NCBI GenBank assembly: GCA_030448005.1
Contig: JAUJNT010000002.1
Location: 579,456 to 628,824 of the forward strand
Length of the DNA: 49,369 bases
Reading direction: 5' to 3'
Source: Thermoleophilaceae bacterium
Lineage (GTDB): Bacteria; Actinomycetota; Thermoleophilia; Solirubrobacterales; Thermoleophilaceae
Positions 1 to 8,304 of the stretch are shown in pieces (the first letter of the stretch is position 1; each line of letters opens with the position of its first letter). The translations under genes were made by a program, and so were the position numbers. The notes beneath the pieces are model-generated. The model made no database searches, was not told the DNA's origin, and worked only from the letters and a program-made list of their open reading frames with translations.

Positions 1-1369
1 CTACAGGGTCGAGGACCGAGTGCTGGACGCACGCCGGGACGATCCGGTCCTCTTCCGGGTGAGCCATTGCATAGGAGCAAGCCTGCAGGCGCTCCTGGGC
101 GGCCCGCACTTCGGGATCGTCGGCCGTCTCACCGCGTTCCATTGCCTCCCATGCGGGCTGCACGAGCGCCGCGTCGATGAAGGCGTGCACGACGAAGGTG
201 AACGCGCGTGGTCTGCCGATGAGCAGCCGGCGAGCCCCGACTCGCCGTACGAACCTCAATGCCCAGGCGGCCGCTGTCCCTGCGACTTGCGGACGGCGGA
301 CGAGCACGCGGGTCAGGGCCAGTGCCAGCGTGGCGCGCGGGCGGTCGAAGTCCATCCCGCCGAAGGCGGCTAGGAAGCGGTCACGGGTTTGCAGGTCACG
401 TGTGTCCCTGTCATCGAGCCATGCGAACCATCGCCCCCTGGCGATCAGCCCGTAGGCCGCGCGGTTGCAACGCGCGTCGCCCATCTGCAGATGCCGCCAG
501 GGAAGGCGAGTCCCCGCGCCGGTCTCGAGCTGCGCCCATATGTCGTCAAGACTCAGCGAGCGGTAGTCCTCCCGCCAGCGCCTGGGGTTGCCTACGTGAG
601 CGGCGGGCTGGAAGGAGGCCATCCCGAACCCGAGCCTCATGACCGTCCGGGCCACCTCCGCGACCTCGGCCAGGTTCGATGGCGTCACGGTCATGTTGTG
701 GGCGAGGTCGAACCGCACCCCGTGCTCGTCACGCAGGCGCTCGAACATCGCGACGATGCGTCGGCGCTCCTCGTGCAGTTCCGCCTCGCACCCGGGGCGC
801 GGAACGGCGCGCCGGCCGAGCATGAGCGCGTCCACGTGGGCGGCCATACGCAGCTGAGTGAATCGCGGATGGCCGTCGGGATCGAGCGCCAGACTCCGGA
901 GGTAGTCGTAGTCGAAGTCGCCGTGGGTCATGCTCATCGGCTTGCGGCCGCGTCGCTGCATGGCCTGCAGCGCCCGGGCGTGGTCACCTGGGCTGAGCAG
1001 GCTGACCTCACCGCCTATGAGCTGCGCGTGCTGCCCGGTGCCGCGAATTGTGCGCATGAAAGCCATCTGGCGGGTCACCTCGGCCACCGTGTGCCCGCCG
1101 TCGGTACGTACCCGCTGAGCCTCCTTGGCGTGATAGCAGGGTGTGCAGGCGAGGTTGCAACGTGGGAACACCCCATGCGTCCCCTCACAGCCGACGGTGC
1201 GGCGCCCGAGGAGCTGGGCGTCCGAGCGCACGTGCCGGGGCAACTCTGACCAGCGCCGGGCGAGCGCCACCTCTGTATCGGGATGGCTGGGACGCGACTC
1301 CTGCCAGAGCCGGCTCATCCGCGACAGGAGGCCCGCGACCGCCGCCGGGACACGAGCCGACGCGGTCAC
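1..1369 (-). CDS. Radical SAM protein, uncharacterised subfamily (3' end outside window)
   Basis: The reverse strand is open from 1369 to the window edge, about 456 residues. A CNLACTPCYH motif (Cys71, Cys75, Cys78) is the CxxxCxxC [4Fe-4S] site of radical SAM enzymes, and an IGGEVSLL stretch about 50 residues later fits the SAM-binding GGE motif. The C-terminal part has two more cysteines (ACSYAMAHPE and PACVQHS) that could bind a second cluster; that is inference. I chose GTG at 1369 because it overlaps the stop of the upstream gene as GTGA and has GAGG just before it, so the two genes are probably translationally coupled. The substrate is unknown. The neighbour is a truncated membrane protein, so the native context may be disturbed. 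Confidence 0.8.
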   Translation of the reverse strand, partial: MTASARVPAAVAGLLSRMSRLWQESRPSHPDTEVALARRWSELPRHVRSDAQLLGRRTVGCEGTHGVFPRCNLACTPCYHAKEAQRVRTDGGHTVAEVTRQMAFMRTIRGTGQHAQLIGGEVSLLSPGDHARALQAMQRRGRKPMSMTHGDFDYDYLRSLALDPDGHPRFTQLRMAAHVDALMLGRRAVPRPGCEAELHEERRRIVAMFERLRDEHGVRFDLAHNMTVTPSNLAEVAEVARTVMRLGFGMASFQPAAHVGNPRRWREDYRSLSLDDIWAQLETGAGTRLPWRHLQMGDARCNRAAYGLIARGRWFAWLDDRDTRDLQTRDRFLAAFGGMDFDRPRATLALALTRVLVRRPQVAGTAAAWALRFVRRVGARRLLIGRPRAFTFVVHAFIDAALVQPAWEAMERGETADDPEVRAAQERLQACSYAMAHPEEDRIVPACVQHSVLDPV

Positions 1370-1740
1370 GTCCTCGAGGGCGGCGGCGAGGCTGTACGCG
1401 CGCGAAGCGTCGAGACGGCGCTGAGCAGGAGGGCCGCGGCGAGCGATGCGAGGAACGCGGTGGAGCCCGGATCGGCGATCGAGCTGCCGAGCGCCACAAA
1501 GGCAACCGTGCCGGGAACGATCCCGATCCCGGTCCCGATCACGTGGTTGCGCCGCTCGACCGTGGACAGGCCGAAAGCGTAGTTGAGGACGTTGAACGGC
1601 ACGACCGGAACCAGACGCAGCGTGACGACGCCCAGCAAGCCACGGCTTCTCACCCAGCGATCCACTGTGTCGGTACGGTGACCCAGCCGCGCTCGCAATC
1701 GCTCGCGTCCGAGGGCGCGAGCGACCTCGGCTCCGGAACG
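1366..1740 (-). pseudogene. TVP38/TMEM64 (DedA-like) membrane protein, 5'-truncated
   Basis: The reverse strand encodes the C-terminal half of a TVP38/TMEM64-family protein: an ARALGRERLRARLG stretch, then LRLVPVVPFNVLNYAFGL, the family hallmark, followed by two membrane segments (GIVPGTVAFVALG and FLASLAAALLL). Family members are usually 200-240 residues, but here recognisable similarity stops near 1740. Upstream codons read into unrelated sequence and reach a stop at 1822. The only canonical start inside is a TTG at 1698, which would give a 110-residue fragment. The stop overlaps the radical SAM start (GTGA). I infer that a deletion or rearrangement removed the N-terminal half and its promoter; the plus-strand ABC transporter operon begins about 100 bp beyond the break. 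Confidence 0.7.
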
Positions 1741-1848
1741 GTTCGGCTGCCGATGGTCAAACCTGAACCCTTTCGGCCGGTGCTGGGTCTCATGCCGGGG
1801 ACGCCGTAGGCTGGGGTCCTCCTTACCGCCTGCGAGTCATGAGAGGGC

Positions 1849-3042
1849 ATGTCGCTTCGCTTCCTTGCTTCGGTCACCGCCGTGACGCTGGTTGGTGTGG
1901 CCCTTGCCGCTTGCGGCGGGGGCGACTCGGACGTGGGTACGGGTCGGGCGGCGGGCAAGCCGACGGCGGCGGGGTTCGCCCCCACGCTCGCGGCCGCCCG
2001 CGGTCAGACCGTTCGCTGGTGGATGTACGGGGGTGATGACAAGGTGAACGCCTACGTGGACGACACGGTGGCCCCGGCGGCCCGCAAGTTGGGCGTCAGG
2101 GTCGAGCGGGTGCCTGTCGTCGATACCGCGGACGCCGTCCAGCGCGTGGTCGCCGAGCGCCGCGCGGGGAAGACCAGCAACGGCAGCGTCGACCTCATCT
2201 GGATCAACGGCGAGAACTTCGCCGGCGGCAAGAAGGCAGGCCTGTGGCTGAAGAGCTGGGCGAAGGGCTTGCCCAACTCGCGCTATCTCGACCCCAAGGA
2301 CCCGACGATCCGCACCGACTTCCAGGTGCCCGTTGAGGGCCAGGAGTCGCCATGGCAGCGCGCGGCGTTCGTCTTCGCCCACGACAGCGATCGTGTGCGC
2401 ACCCCGCCGCGCGACCTCGATGGGCTGCTCGCCTTCGCAAGGGAGCACCCCGGGCGTGTCACCTACCCGGCTCCCCCGGACTTCACCGGGTCGGCGTTCG
2501 TGCGCCAGGTCGTCGCGGCCAAGGGCGAGGACGCTGCCTTTGCCTACCTGAGGGAGCTGCGCTCGGTCTCCTACCGCCGCGGCGAGACCTACCCGAAGTC
2601 CGAGGCGGAGCTAAGCCGGCTGTTCGGCGACGGGCAGGTCGACTTCGCGATGTCCTACGACCCGGCGTTCGTGAACTCGGGGGTCCGCAAGGGGCAGTTC
2701 CCGCGGACGGCCCGGCCATTCAGCCTCGCCGACGGCTCGCTGCAGAACACGTCGTTCGTGACGATCCCCGCCAACGCCGCCCACCGTGAGGGTGCCCAGG
2801 TGATCGCTGACCTGCTCCTCACCCCCCGGCTCCAGGCGGCCAAGGCGGACCCCGACTCGATCGGGAACCCCACGGTCCTCGACCTCGATCGCCTGGCCGG
2901 CCGGCGAGGGCTGTTCGCTGAGACAGAAGACAGCAAGTACCTCCTCTCCGACTACGGGCGCACCCTCGCCGAGCTACCGGCCAACCGCGTCGAGGACCTC
3001 GAGAAGCGCTGGACGCTCGAGGTGCTGCGGCAGTCGCCGTGA
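1849..3042 (+). CDS. ABC transporter substrate-binding lipoprotein, YnjB type
   Basis: A 397-residue lipoprotein: hydrophobic signal segment and lipobox LAAC with Cys22. The body matches the YnjB family of extracellular solute-binding proteins, with a WWMYGGDDKVNAYVDD opening and the characteristic VDLIWINGENF. YnjBCD systems are candidate thiamine or related small-molecule importers; the substrate is not established and nothing here fixes it. It is the first gene of a four-gene operon, and its TGA stop overlaps the GTG start of the first permease. The ATG at 1849 has only a close AGAGGG upstream. It would be anchored outside the membrane and deliver ligand to the two permeases. Confidence 0.85.
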   Translation: MSLRFLASVTAVTLVGVALAACGGGDSDVGTGRAAGKPTAAGFAPTLAAARGQTVRWWMYGGDDKVNAYVDDTVAPAARKLGVRVERVPVVDTADAVQRVVAERRAGKTSNGSVDLIWINGENFAGGKKAGLWLKSWAKGLPNSRYLDPKDPTIRTDFQVPVEGQESPWQRAAFVFAHDSDRVRTPPRDLDGLLAFAREHPGRVTYPAPPDFTGSAFVRQVVAAKGEDAAFAYLRELRSVSYRRGETYPKSEAELSRLFGDGQVDFAMSYDPAFVNSGVRKGQFPRTARPFSLADGSLQNTSFVTIPANAAHREGAQVIADLLLTPRLQAAKADPDSIGNPTVLDLDRLAGRRGLFAETEDSKYLLSDYGRTLAELPANRVEDLEKRWTLEVLRQSP

Positions 3043-3884
3043 CGGGGACGCGATGGCGTGCCGGGGCGCGATGGCGTGCCGGGGCGCGAGATGCGGCCCT
3101 CCTGGCTCCGTCGCTGGCTGCGCTGGCGCTGCTATTCGGCGGAGCGATCATCGGCGCCGCGCGAGTCAGCCTCGTACCCCTGGGACAGGGTCCCACCCTC
3201 GAGGCCTGGCGCGACCTATTCGACGATCCCTTGTTCGCCGACGCCGTCCTGTTCACCGTGCGCACCGCGCTCCTCAGCACGGCCCTGGCGGCCCTGGTCG
3301 CGCTCGGGCTCGCGCTGGCGGTGCGGCGCCGCGGAGCGCTGGTCCGCATCCTGCTCGCCCTGCCGGTGCCCGTGCCGCATCTGCTCGTGGCCACGGTCGC
3401 CGTGGTGTGGCTGGCTCCGGGCGGCCTTGCCGATCGGGCTCTTGGCGGGCTGCCGGTCACTCCCGTGCGCGACCCGGCCGGGATGGGCATCGTGCTGGTC
3501 TACGTCTACAAGGAGGCGCCGTTCCTCCTCCTGCTGGTGCTCGCCGCACTCGGCCGCGGTCACCAGGAATCCGACGAGGCGGCCGCCGCGCTGGGCCTCA
3601 CACCATTCCAGCGCCTCCGCTGGGTCACGTGGCCGACGGTGCGCTCGCCGCTGGTGGTTGGGTCGATCGTGGTGTTGGCGTTCGCGCTCGGCGCCTTCGA
3701 GGTGCCGCTGGCGGTGGGGCCCTCCAACCCGCCCACCATCGCCGAGTACGCACGCGAGGCCACCCAGGGCGACCTGGTCTCCGGCCAGAGCACCGCAGCC
3801 GCCGCGCTCCTGCTCTCAGCGGTGGCGTCGATCGCCCTCGCCGCGATCGCCGTGCGCGCCGCCCGGGACCCCCAAGGTGGCTGA
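3039..3884 (+). CDS. ABC transporter permease, YnjC N-terminal type
   Basis: A 281-residue inner-membrane permease with about six hydrophobic segments and the EAA loop (ESDEAAAALGLTPFQRLRW) that docks with the ATPase. It starts at GTG 3039, overlapping the stop of the binding-protein gene (GTGA), and its own end overlaps the next permease by 8 nt. E. coli YnjC is a single long permease; here the two halves are separate genes. The cytoplasmic N-terminus carries an exact 18-bp tandem duplication (3051-3086) coding RWRAGA twice. Confidence 0.85.
   Translation: MTGTRWRAGARWRAGARDAALLAPSLAALALLFGGAIIGAARVSLVPLGQGPTLEAWRDLFDDPLFADAVLFTVRTALLSTALAALVALGLALAVRRRGALVRILLALPVPVPHLLVATVAVVWLAPGGLADRALGGLPVTPVRDPAGMGIVLVYVYKEAPFLLLLVLAALGRGHQESDEAAAALGLTPFQRLRWVTWPTVRSPLVVGSIVVLAFALGAFEVPLAVGPSNPPTIAEYAREATQGDLVSGQSTAAAALLLSAVASIALAAIAVRAARDPQGG
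3051..3086 (+). repeat. Exact 18-bp tandem duplication in permease 5' end
   Basis: Two perfect copies (3051-3068 and 3069-3086) encode RWRAGARWRAGA in the cytoplasmic N-terminus of the permease. It stays in frame and is probably slippage-generated. Confidence 0.9.
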
Positions 3885-4641
3885 CCGCCTCTCAGGGCGA
3901 GCGGCCGGGGTGGCCGCCCTCCTGGCGAGCGCCCCACTGCTGGCGCTCGTCGTGCGCGCCTTCGCCGACGAGTGGCGAGCGCCGGCGCTGGTTCCTCAGC
4001 AGCTCGGCCTGCGGGGGGTGCAGATCGCGTTCTCGGGTTCGAGCGCGGAGGCGTTCGGCAACTCGCTGCTCGTCGCCGTGGCGACGGCGATGGTGGCGCT
4101 CGTGCTCGCCTGGCCGGCCGCGCGAGTGCTCGGCGAGCGCCGCCTACGTCACCCCGCGCCGGTCTTCCTGCTGCTGGCGATGCCGCTGCTCGTACCCAGC
4201 TACGCGGTCGGTACCGGGCTGACCGAGTGGTTCATCCGTCTTGGGCTCGATGGCACCCTGCCCGCGCTGGTGGCCGGCCACCTGACGTTCGTGCTGCCTT
4301 ACGTGGTCTTGGTGCTCCTGTCGGGGTTCGGTCCGCGGCTCACCGCGCTCGAGGAGGTCGCCCGGGTCAACGGCCTCTCACCCTTCCGGCGGCTGCTGTG
4401 GGTAACGCTGCCCGCGGCCGCGCCGACCGTCGGCGCTTCCGCCCTGATCGGCTTTCTCGTTTCCTGGAGCGACTACGGCACGAGCCTGGCCCTCGGTGGC
4501 GGCCGCCCGATGCTGCCGGTCGTGTTGCTGCCGTTCGTCGGCGCCGACCCGCAGGTGGCCGCCACGCTGGCCCTGCTCTTCCTCGCCCCCGCCGTCGGCG
4601 TGCTCGCCGCTGCGACCCGCGCTGGGAGGATGCCCCTGTGA
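3877..4641 (+). CDS. ABC transporter permease, YnjC C-terminal type
   Basis: A 254-residue inner-membrane permease with a second EAA loop (ALEEVARVNGLSPFRRLLW) and about six membrane segments. I place the start at GTG 3877, which overlaps the end of the first permease by 8 nt; a much longer reading frame extends upstream but is only the shadow of that permease. The stop (TGA 4639-4641) overlaps the ATPase start as GTGA. It pairs with the first permease to form the channel of the YnjBCD-like importer. Confidence 0.85.
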   Translation: MADRLSGRAAGVAALLASAPLLALVVRAFADEWRAPALVPQQLGLRGVQIAFSGSSAEAFGNSLLVAVATAMVALVLAWPAARVLGERRLRHPAPVFLLLAMPLLVPSYAVGTGLTEWFIRLGLDGTLPALVAGHLTFVLPYVVLVLLSGFGPRLTALEEVARVNGLSPFRRLLWVTLPAAAPTVGASALIGFLVSWSDYGTSLALGGGRPMLPVVLLPFVGADPQVAATLALLFLAPAVGVLAAATRAGRMPL

Positions 4642-5651
4642 GCGGTCACGAGCTTGACTGTCGTGATCTGTCGGTCTCCCCGGGCGACAGCCCGGTTCTG
4701 CGCGGGCTGTCGCTGACGGTCCCCGCCGGGTCTCGTACCGCGCTCGTCGGTCCTTCCGGAGCGGGGAAGACGACGCTGCTGCGGGCGATAAGCGGCCTGC
4801 AGGACATCGACGCCGGCGAGGTCCGCCTTGGCGGCGAGCCGATCCACGCTCGCGCCGTGCACCGGCGCGGAATCGCGGTGGTCTTCCAGGAACCGCGCCT
4901 GCTGCCCCACATCGACGTCCAGGACAACGTCGCGCTGGCGCTGCGGGCCGCCGGGGTCGGCCGGCGCGAGCGTCGCCGGACCGCAGCGGCCCAGCTCGAG
5001 GAAGTCGGCCTCGGCGGTCTGGCCGACCGCCGCGTGCAGGGCCTATCGGGCGGAGAGCAGCAGCGCGTCGCGCTCGCGCGGGCCCTGTGCGCAAACCCGC
5101 GACTGCTGCTGCTCGACGAGCCTCTGACCGCGCTCGATCCCAGTCGCCGCGCCGCCCTGCGCCGGGTGATCGTCGAGCTGCAGCAGCAGCGCCGGCTCAC
5201 CACGGTCATCGTCACCCACGACCGCTCCGAGGCGGCGGAGCTCGGCCAGCGGATAGCACTGATGCTCGAAGGGCTGATCGTGCAACACGGTGAGCCACGC
5301 ACGCTTTTCGAGCGCCCTGTCAGCGCGGCGGTCGCCCGCTTCTTCGGCGTGTCGAACCTCATCCCAAGCGGCGCGGAGACACTGGCGATCCGCCCTGAGC
5401 ACGTTCGCCTGGAGCGCGAGGGCGGTCGGCGCGGCATCGTGGTCGAGGCCGTGTACGCCGGCGATCACGTACGGGTCGTCGTCGAGTGTGGAGGACAGCG
5501 CCTGCGAGCGCACGTGCCCCCGCCGGACGCTCCTCGCGTCGGGGAGCAGATCGGGGTCATCCTGCCAAGCGAGCACGTCTGGCCCCTGCCGGCAGCTACG
5601 AGCCGGCCCGAGGTCACCGGATCGAGCGCCGCACCACGAGTCACCCTGTGA
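4638..5651 (+). CDS. ABC transporter ATP-binding protein, YnjD type
   Basis: A 337-residue ATPase starting at GTG 4638 (GTGA overlap with the permease stop). Walker A GPSGAGKT lies at residues 38-45, followed by a Q-loop (VVFQEPRLLPH), signature LSGGEQQRVALARAL, Walker B LLLLDEPL and H-loop TVIVTHDRSEA. The C-terminal part after IRPEHVRLE looks like a TOBE regulatory domain of the CUT1/spermidine/sulfate importer type. It powers the importer encoded upstream. All four genes overlap or abut, so they are almost certainly one transcript. Confidence 0.9.
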   Translation: MSGHELDCRDLSVSPGDSPVLRGLSLTVPAGSRTALVGPSGAGKTTLLRAISGLQDIDAGEVRLGGEPIHARAVHRRGIAVVFQEPRLLPHIDVQDNVALALRAAGVGRRERRRTAAAQLEEVGLGGLADRRVQGLSGGEQQRVALARALCANPRLLLLDEPLTALDPSRRAALRRVIVELQQQRRLTTVIVTHDRSEAAELGQRIALMLEGLIVQHGEPRTLFERPVSAAVARFFGVSNLIPSGAETLAIRPEHVRLEREGGRRGIVVEAVYAGDHVRVVVECGGQRLRAHVPPPDAPRVGEQIGVILPSEHVWPLPAATSRPEVTGSSAAPRVTL

Positions 5652-5740
5652 GGACCGTCGGCTAGATCCGGGCCGCCGTGCGCAGGGAAGGTGCGCGTTG
5701 TGGCTGGTCAGCCCATGGGCGGGGGCGGACGGCCTGGCGT

Positions 5741-5753
5741 TACCCTGCCGGCG
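5741..5753 (+). promoter_or_regulatory. Leaderless-type -10 box for the aldo/keto reductase
   Basis: TACCCT at 5741-5746 lies 7 nt before the ATG at 5754 and there is no Shine-Dalgarno sequence. This spacing would put the transcript start at or near the ATG. Inferred from pattern only. Confidence 0.5.
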
Positions 5754-6713
5754 ATGAACTACAGACACCTCGGCGCGACCGGCCTGCGGGTGTCGGAGAT
5801 CGCCCTCGGCTCCTGGCTCACCTACGGCGGCACGGTCGAGGACGAGGCGGCGGTGGCGTGCATCCACCGGGCCTATGAGCTCGGGTGCAACTTCTTCGAC
5901 ACCGCCAACATCTACCGCCACGGTGAGGCCGAGCAGGTGGTGGGGCGCGCGCTCAGGGGCATCGACCGCGACGAATACGTGCTCGCCACCAAGGTGTACT
6001 TCGCGATGGGCACGGGCCCGAACGACCGGGGCCTCTCGCGCAAGCACATCTTCGAGCAGTGCGAGCGCTCGCTCGCCAGGCTCGGCGTGGACTACGTCGA
6101 CCTCTACCAGTGCCACCGCCCCGATCCCGAGACGCCGCTCGAGGAGACCCTGCGCGCACTCGACGATCTCGTCCGCCAGGGCAAGGTCCTGTACGTGGGC
6201 GTGTCCGAGTGGCCGGCAGAGCTCCTCGACGAGGCGCGGCGGATCCAGGCCGAGCGTGGGTTTGACCCGATCGTGTCGAACCAGCCGCAGTACTCGATGC
6301 TCTACCGCGTGATAGAGAGCGAGGTCGTGCCGCTCTCGAAGCAGCTCGGGATCGGGCAGATCGTCTGGGCACCGCTCGCGCAGGGCGTGCTGACGGGCAA
6401 GTACAGGCCGGGCGAGGCACCCCCTGAGGGCAGCCGCGCCACCGGGCCCGACGCCGGCTTCATGAGGTGGTTGATGCGCGACGACGTGCTCGAGGCGGTG
6501 CAGCGGCTGCGCCCGATCGCCGAGGGCCTGGGCGTGAGCATGGCCCAGCTCGCGATCGCCTGGGTCCTGCGCGAGCAGAACGTATCCAGCGCGATCGTGG
6601 GCGCGTCGCGGCCCGCGCAGGTGGAGGAGAACTTCGCCGCGGTAGGCCTCGAGCTGAGCGAGGAGATCTTGCGCGCAATCGACCAAGCGCTCGGACAGAT
6701 GGTGATCCGCTAG
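5754..6713 (+). CDS. Aldo/keto reductase (voltage-gated K+ channel beta-subunit-like)
   Basis: A 319-residue NAD(P)H-dependent TIM-barrel oxidoreductase. The catalytic tetrad is visible: Asp in FFDTANIY, Tyr in the same stretch, Lys in VLATKVYF and His in LYQCHRPDPETP. The SNQPQYSML and APLAQGVLTGKY segments are typical of the subfamily with Kv-beta-like and YghZ-like members. I start at ATG 5754, where MNYRHLGATGLRVSEI matches the usual N-terminus; a GTG-initiated extension would add 21 unlikely residues. The physiological carbonyl substrate cannot be read from sequence. It follows the ABC operon but probably has its own promoter. Confidence 0.9.
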   Translation: MNYRHLGATGLRVSEIALGSWLTYGGTVEDEAAVACIHRAYELGCNFFDTANIYRHGEAEQVVGRALRGIDRDEYVLATKVYFAMGTGPNDRGLSRKHIFEQCERSLARLGVDYVDLYQCHRPDPETPLEETLRALDDLVRQGKVLYVGVSEWPAELLDEARRIQAERGFDPIVSNQPQYSMLYRVIESEVVPLSKQLGIGQIVWAPLAQGVLTGKYRPGEAPPEGSRATGPDAGFMRWLMRDDVLEAVQRLRPIAEGLGVSMAQLAIAWVLREQNVSSAIVGASRPAQVEENFAAVGLELSEEILRAIDQALGQMVIR

Positions 6714-6906
6714 CCATGGCCGCGGGGCAGCAGGCCACCACCTCGCTGCATGGCGCCGCTACATCGACGGCCTGCTCGGCCAGCTGCGGGTTGACGTCGA
6801 CGGCCACAGCGCGCTCGGCCCGAAGGCCTCGGCGCTGGAGCTCGAGCAGCTCGATCGGTCGCGCGCTCGTGATTGCCGGCGAGCTTCCGCCCGCGATCGC
6901 CCCGCG
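6714..6906. other. No confident gene, 193 bp
   Basis: Between the aldo/keto reductase stop and the emfourin-like gene. One plus-strand frame reads HLAAWRRYIDGLLGQL and looks protein-like but has no start codon and no family I recognise, so it may be a gene remnant. Confidence 0.4.
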
Positions 6907-7344
6907 TCAGCGCCGCAAACGCTCCCGTTCACGTCGCTCGATGATCGCTCCGAGCAGCCTTAGGACAGGTCTAAGGCGGCTAGGAGCAACAACCTCATCT
7001 GCGCGTACCGTTCGCCCCTCATGTCGGATCTCGTTGTGAAGCAGGTCGTAGCCCCGTGTGTCGGAGTCAGAATTTGCTCGGAGCTGATCGAAGCGCGCAT
7101 TCCTCAAAGAGGAACGTAAACGACGAAGCGTAGACGCTGGAAGGCGGAAAACCTGTCTGGTGAGCCGCCTAGTGGTGAGCGTGGCCCGCCCGGTGCGGTG
7201 CACCACAAGGTGATCCATTCGCCCGGCAAGGCCGCCCTCCTGGCGATAGTCGACGAGCACTCGCGTTGCGGCCTCGTCTGCACCGGCACACCCTGGTAAC
7301 AAGGTACCCAGCGGGGCAGTGACAATCCAAGTAGTTCGTCGCAT
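6907..7344 (-). CDS. Small lipoprotein with emfourin-like (protealysin inhibitor-like) domain
   Basis: A 145-residue product from ATG 7344. The N-terminus is basic (MRRTT) with a hydrophobic stretch ending in TLLPGC, a plausible lipobox. The body, VDYRQEGGLAGRMDHL, then RATLTTRR and STLRRLRSSL, follows the beta-rich pattern of small emfourin-like proteins that inhibit thermolysin-type proteases in other bacteria; the assignment is by pattern memory and tentative. A longer reading frame to 7434 adds residues without signal-peptide character. No protease gene lies beside it. The surrounding DNA is eroded, so the gene itself may be under weak selection. Confidence 0.5.
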   Translation of the reverse strand: MRRTTWIVTAPLGTLLPGCAGADEAATRVLVDYRQEGGLAGRMDHLVVHRTGRATLTTRRLTRQVFRLPASTLRRLRSSLRNARFDQLRANSDSDTRGYDLLHNEIRHEGRTVRADEVVAPSRLRPVLRLLGAIIERRERERLRR

Positions 7345-7851
7345 GGCTTTTAGCGGAGTGACGTTGTATCTCCTGGGTCCGGGTCTCTGGAGCCTCCCGA
7401 CGACTCGCCAAGGCGACGGTTCGCCTCCGTCCACGCCTGATCGAGCGACATCCCCGCCAATGGCAAGAGTCGACCTTAGGCGTTTCTACTCGAATCGCGC
7501 CGGCGAGCGCGCCGCCACCGCTTCTGTCATCAGCCGCAGCTAGGCTGTAGAGGAAGTCATTGGCCCGTTGAGCCAATTCCGGTGAGAACGTCGCTGCCGC
7601 ACCCGTGCCGTCGATCAGCGCCTGGAACTTGCGGCGCCATGTCCTGCAGCAGATCGGCCGCTTCTGCTCGAAGAGCGGCGTCGCTCAGCAGCATAGATCG
7701 CTGGCGCGATCGCTGTGGTCGCCATGCGGCCTTCCGTCTTGGAGCGGCCGGACCAACATCCATTTCCCGACGCCCAGAAGGTGCTCGACGACCTGGCGCT
7801 TCCTGAGGAGTGATGGGAGGTCCCAGCGACTTCGTAACGCGGCAGCTACCG
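7345..7851. other. Gene-poor, apparently eroded region
   Basis: No reading frame is convincing. The minus strand near 7600-7720 gives LLSDAALRAEAADLLQ, which resembles the C-terminus of MGT-type glycosyltransferases, and near 7500-7580 gives SPELAQRANDFLYSLA; both are short, in different frames and interrupted. Probably decayed coding DNA. Confidence 0.4.
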
Positions 7852-8053
7852 GGCCGGGACGACGAGCCTCCTACGAGAATCGAAATGGCGAAGGTGCTCG
7901 AGCGTGACGCCGTGGTGATCGTCGACGGCGGGGACTTCGTCTCCTATGCCGGCAGGGTCATCGACACCTACCGGCCCGGCTGCTGGATGGACCCTGGCCG
8001 TTCGGCTGTCTCGGGACGGGCCCGGGCTATCCGCGGCGCTCGAACCTGGCCTG
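7852..8053 (+). pseudogene. Acetolactate synthase-like (ThDP enzyme) remnant
   Basis: One plus frame reads [20 protein letters not shown] followed by [19 protein letters not shown], matching the ThDP/Mg-binding core (GDGGD) of acetolactate-synthase-like enzymes; the residue before GG is Val-Asp rather than Gly-Asp. After WMDPG the reading frame shifts, and the next frame continues [18 protein letters not shown] to a stop. A missing C in the run at about 8000 would join them. Only about 65 of roughly 550 codons remain, so this is a fragment, not a gene. Confidence 0.75.
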
Positions 8054-8074
8054 AGGGAACCGCTGCCACAAACA

Positions 8075-8102
8075 GAAACCGCCCGCTTGCGCGGGCGGTT
8101 TC
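8075..8102. terminator. Perfect 12-bp stem-loop, terminator-like
   Basis: GAAACCGCCCGC and GCGGGCGGTTTC pair perfectly around a TTGC loop. The symmetric A and T ends would let it act in both directions. It follows the acetolactate synthase remnant and may be the relict terminator of that locus. Confidence 0.75.
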
Positions 8103-8304
8103 GTGACGGCCCCATCAGGACGGGCAGGGGTACGTGCCTTGAAGGGCCTTGTGGTCCGGGCGGCGGGAGGCGCCGTAAAAACGGCTATCGCCCAAACCTA
8201 TGTGCTGGGCAAATGGAGGGCCGGCGGGTTGACCGCGCGACTTCTTCGTACCCAGCGATTCCTACTATAGCTACCCGAGGGGGGATGCGCACTAAAACCT
8301 TCGG

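Noticed and set aside
389-1249. 286-codon plus-strand frame
   Set aside because: Antisense to the radical SAM gene, whose CxxxCxxC motif is clear on the minus strand.
3058-3876. N-terminal extension of the second permease
   Set aside because: It is the +1 shadow of the first permease; the real start is GTG 3877.
5043-6686. 547-codon open frame on the minus strand
   Set aside because: It lies antisense to the ABC ATPase and aldo/keto reductase and has no recognisable domain; it is a GC-rich shadow.
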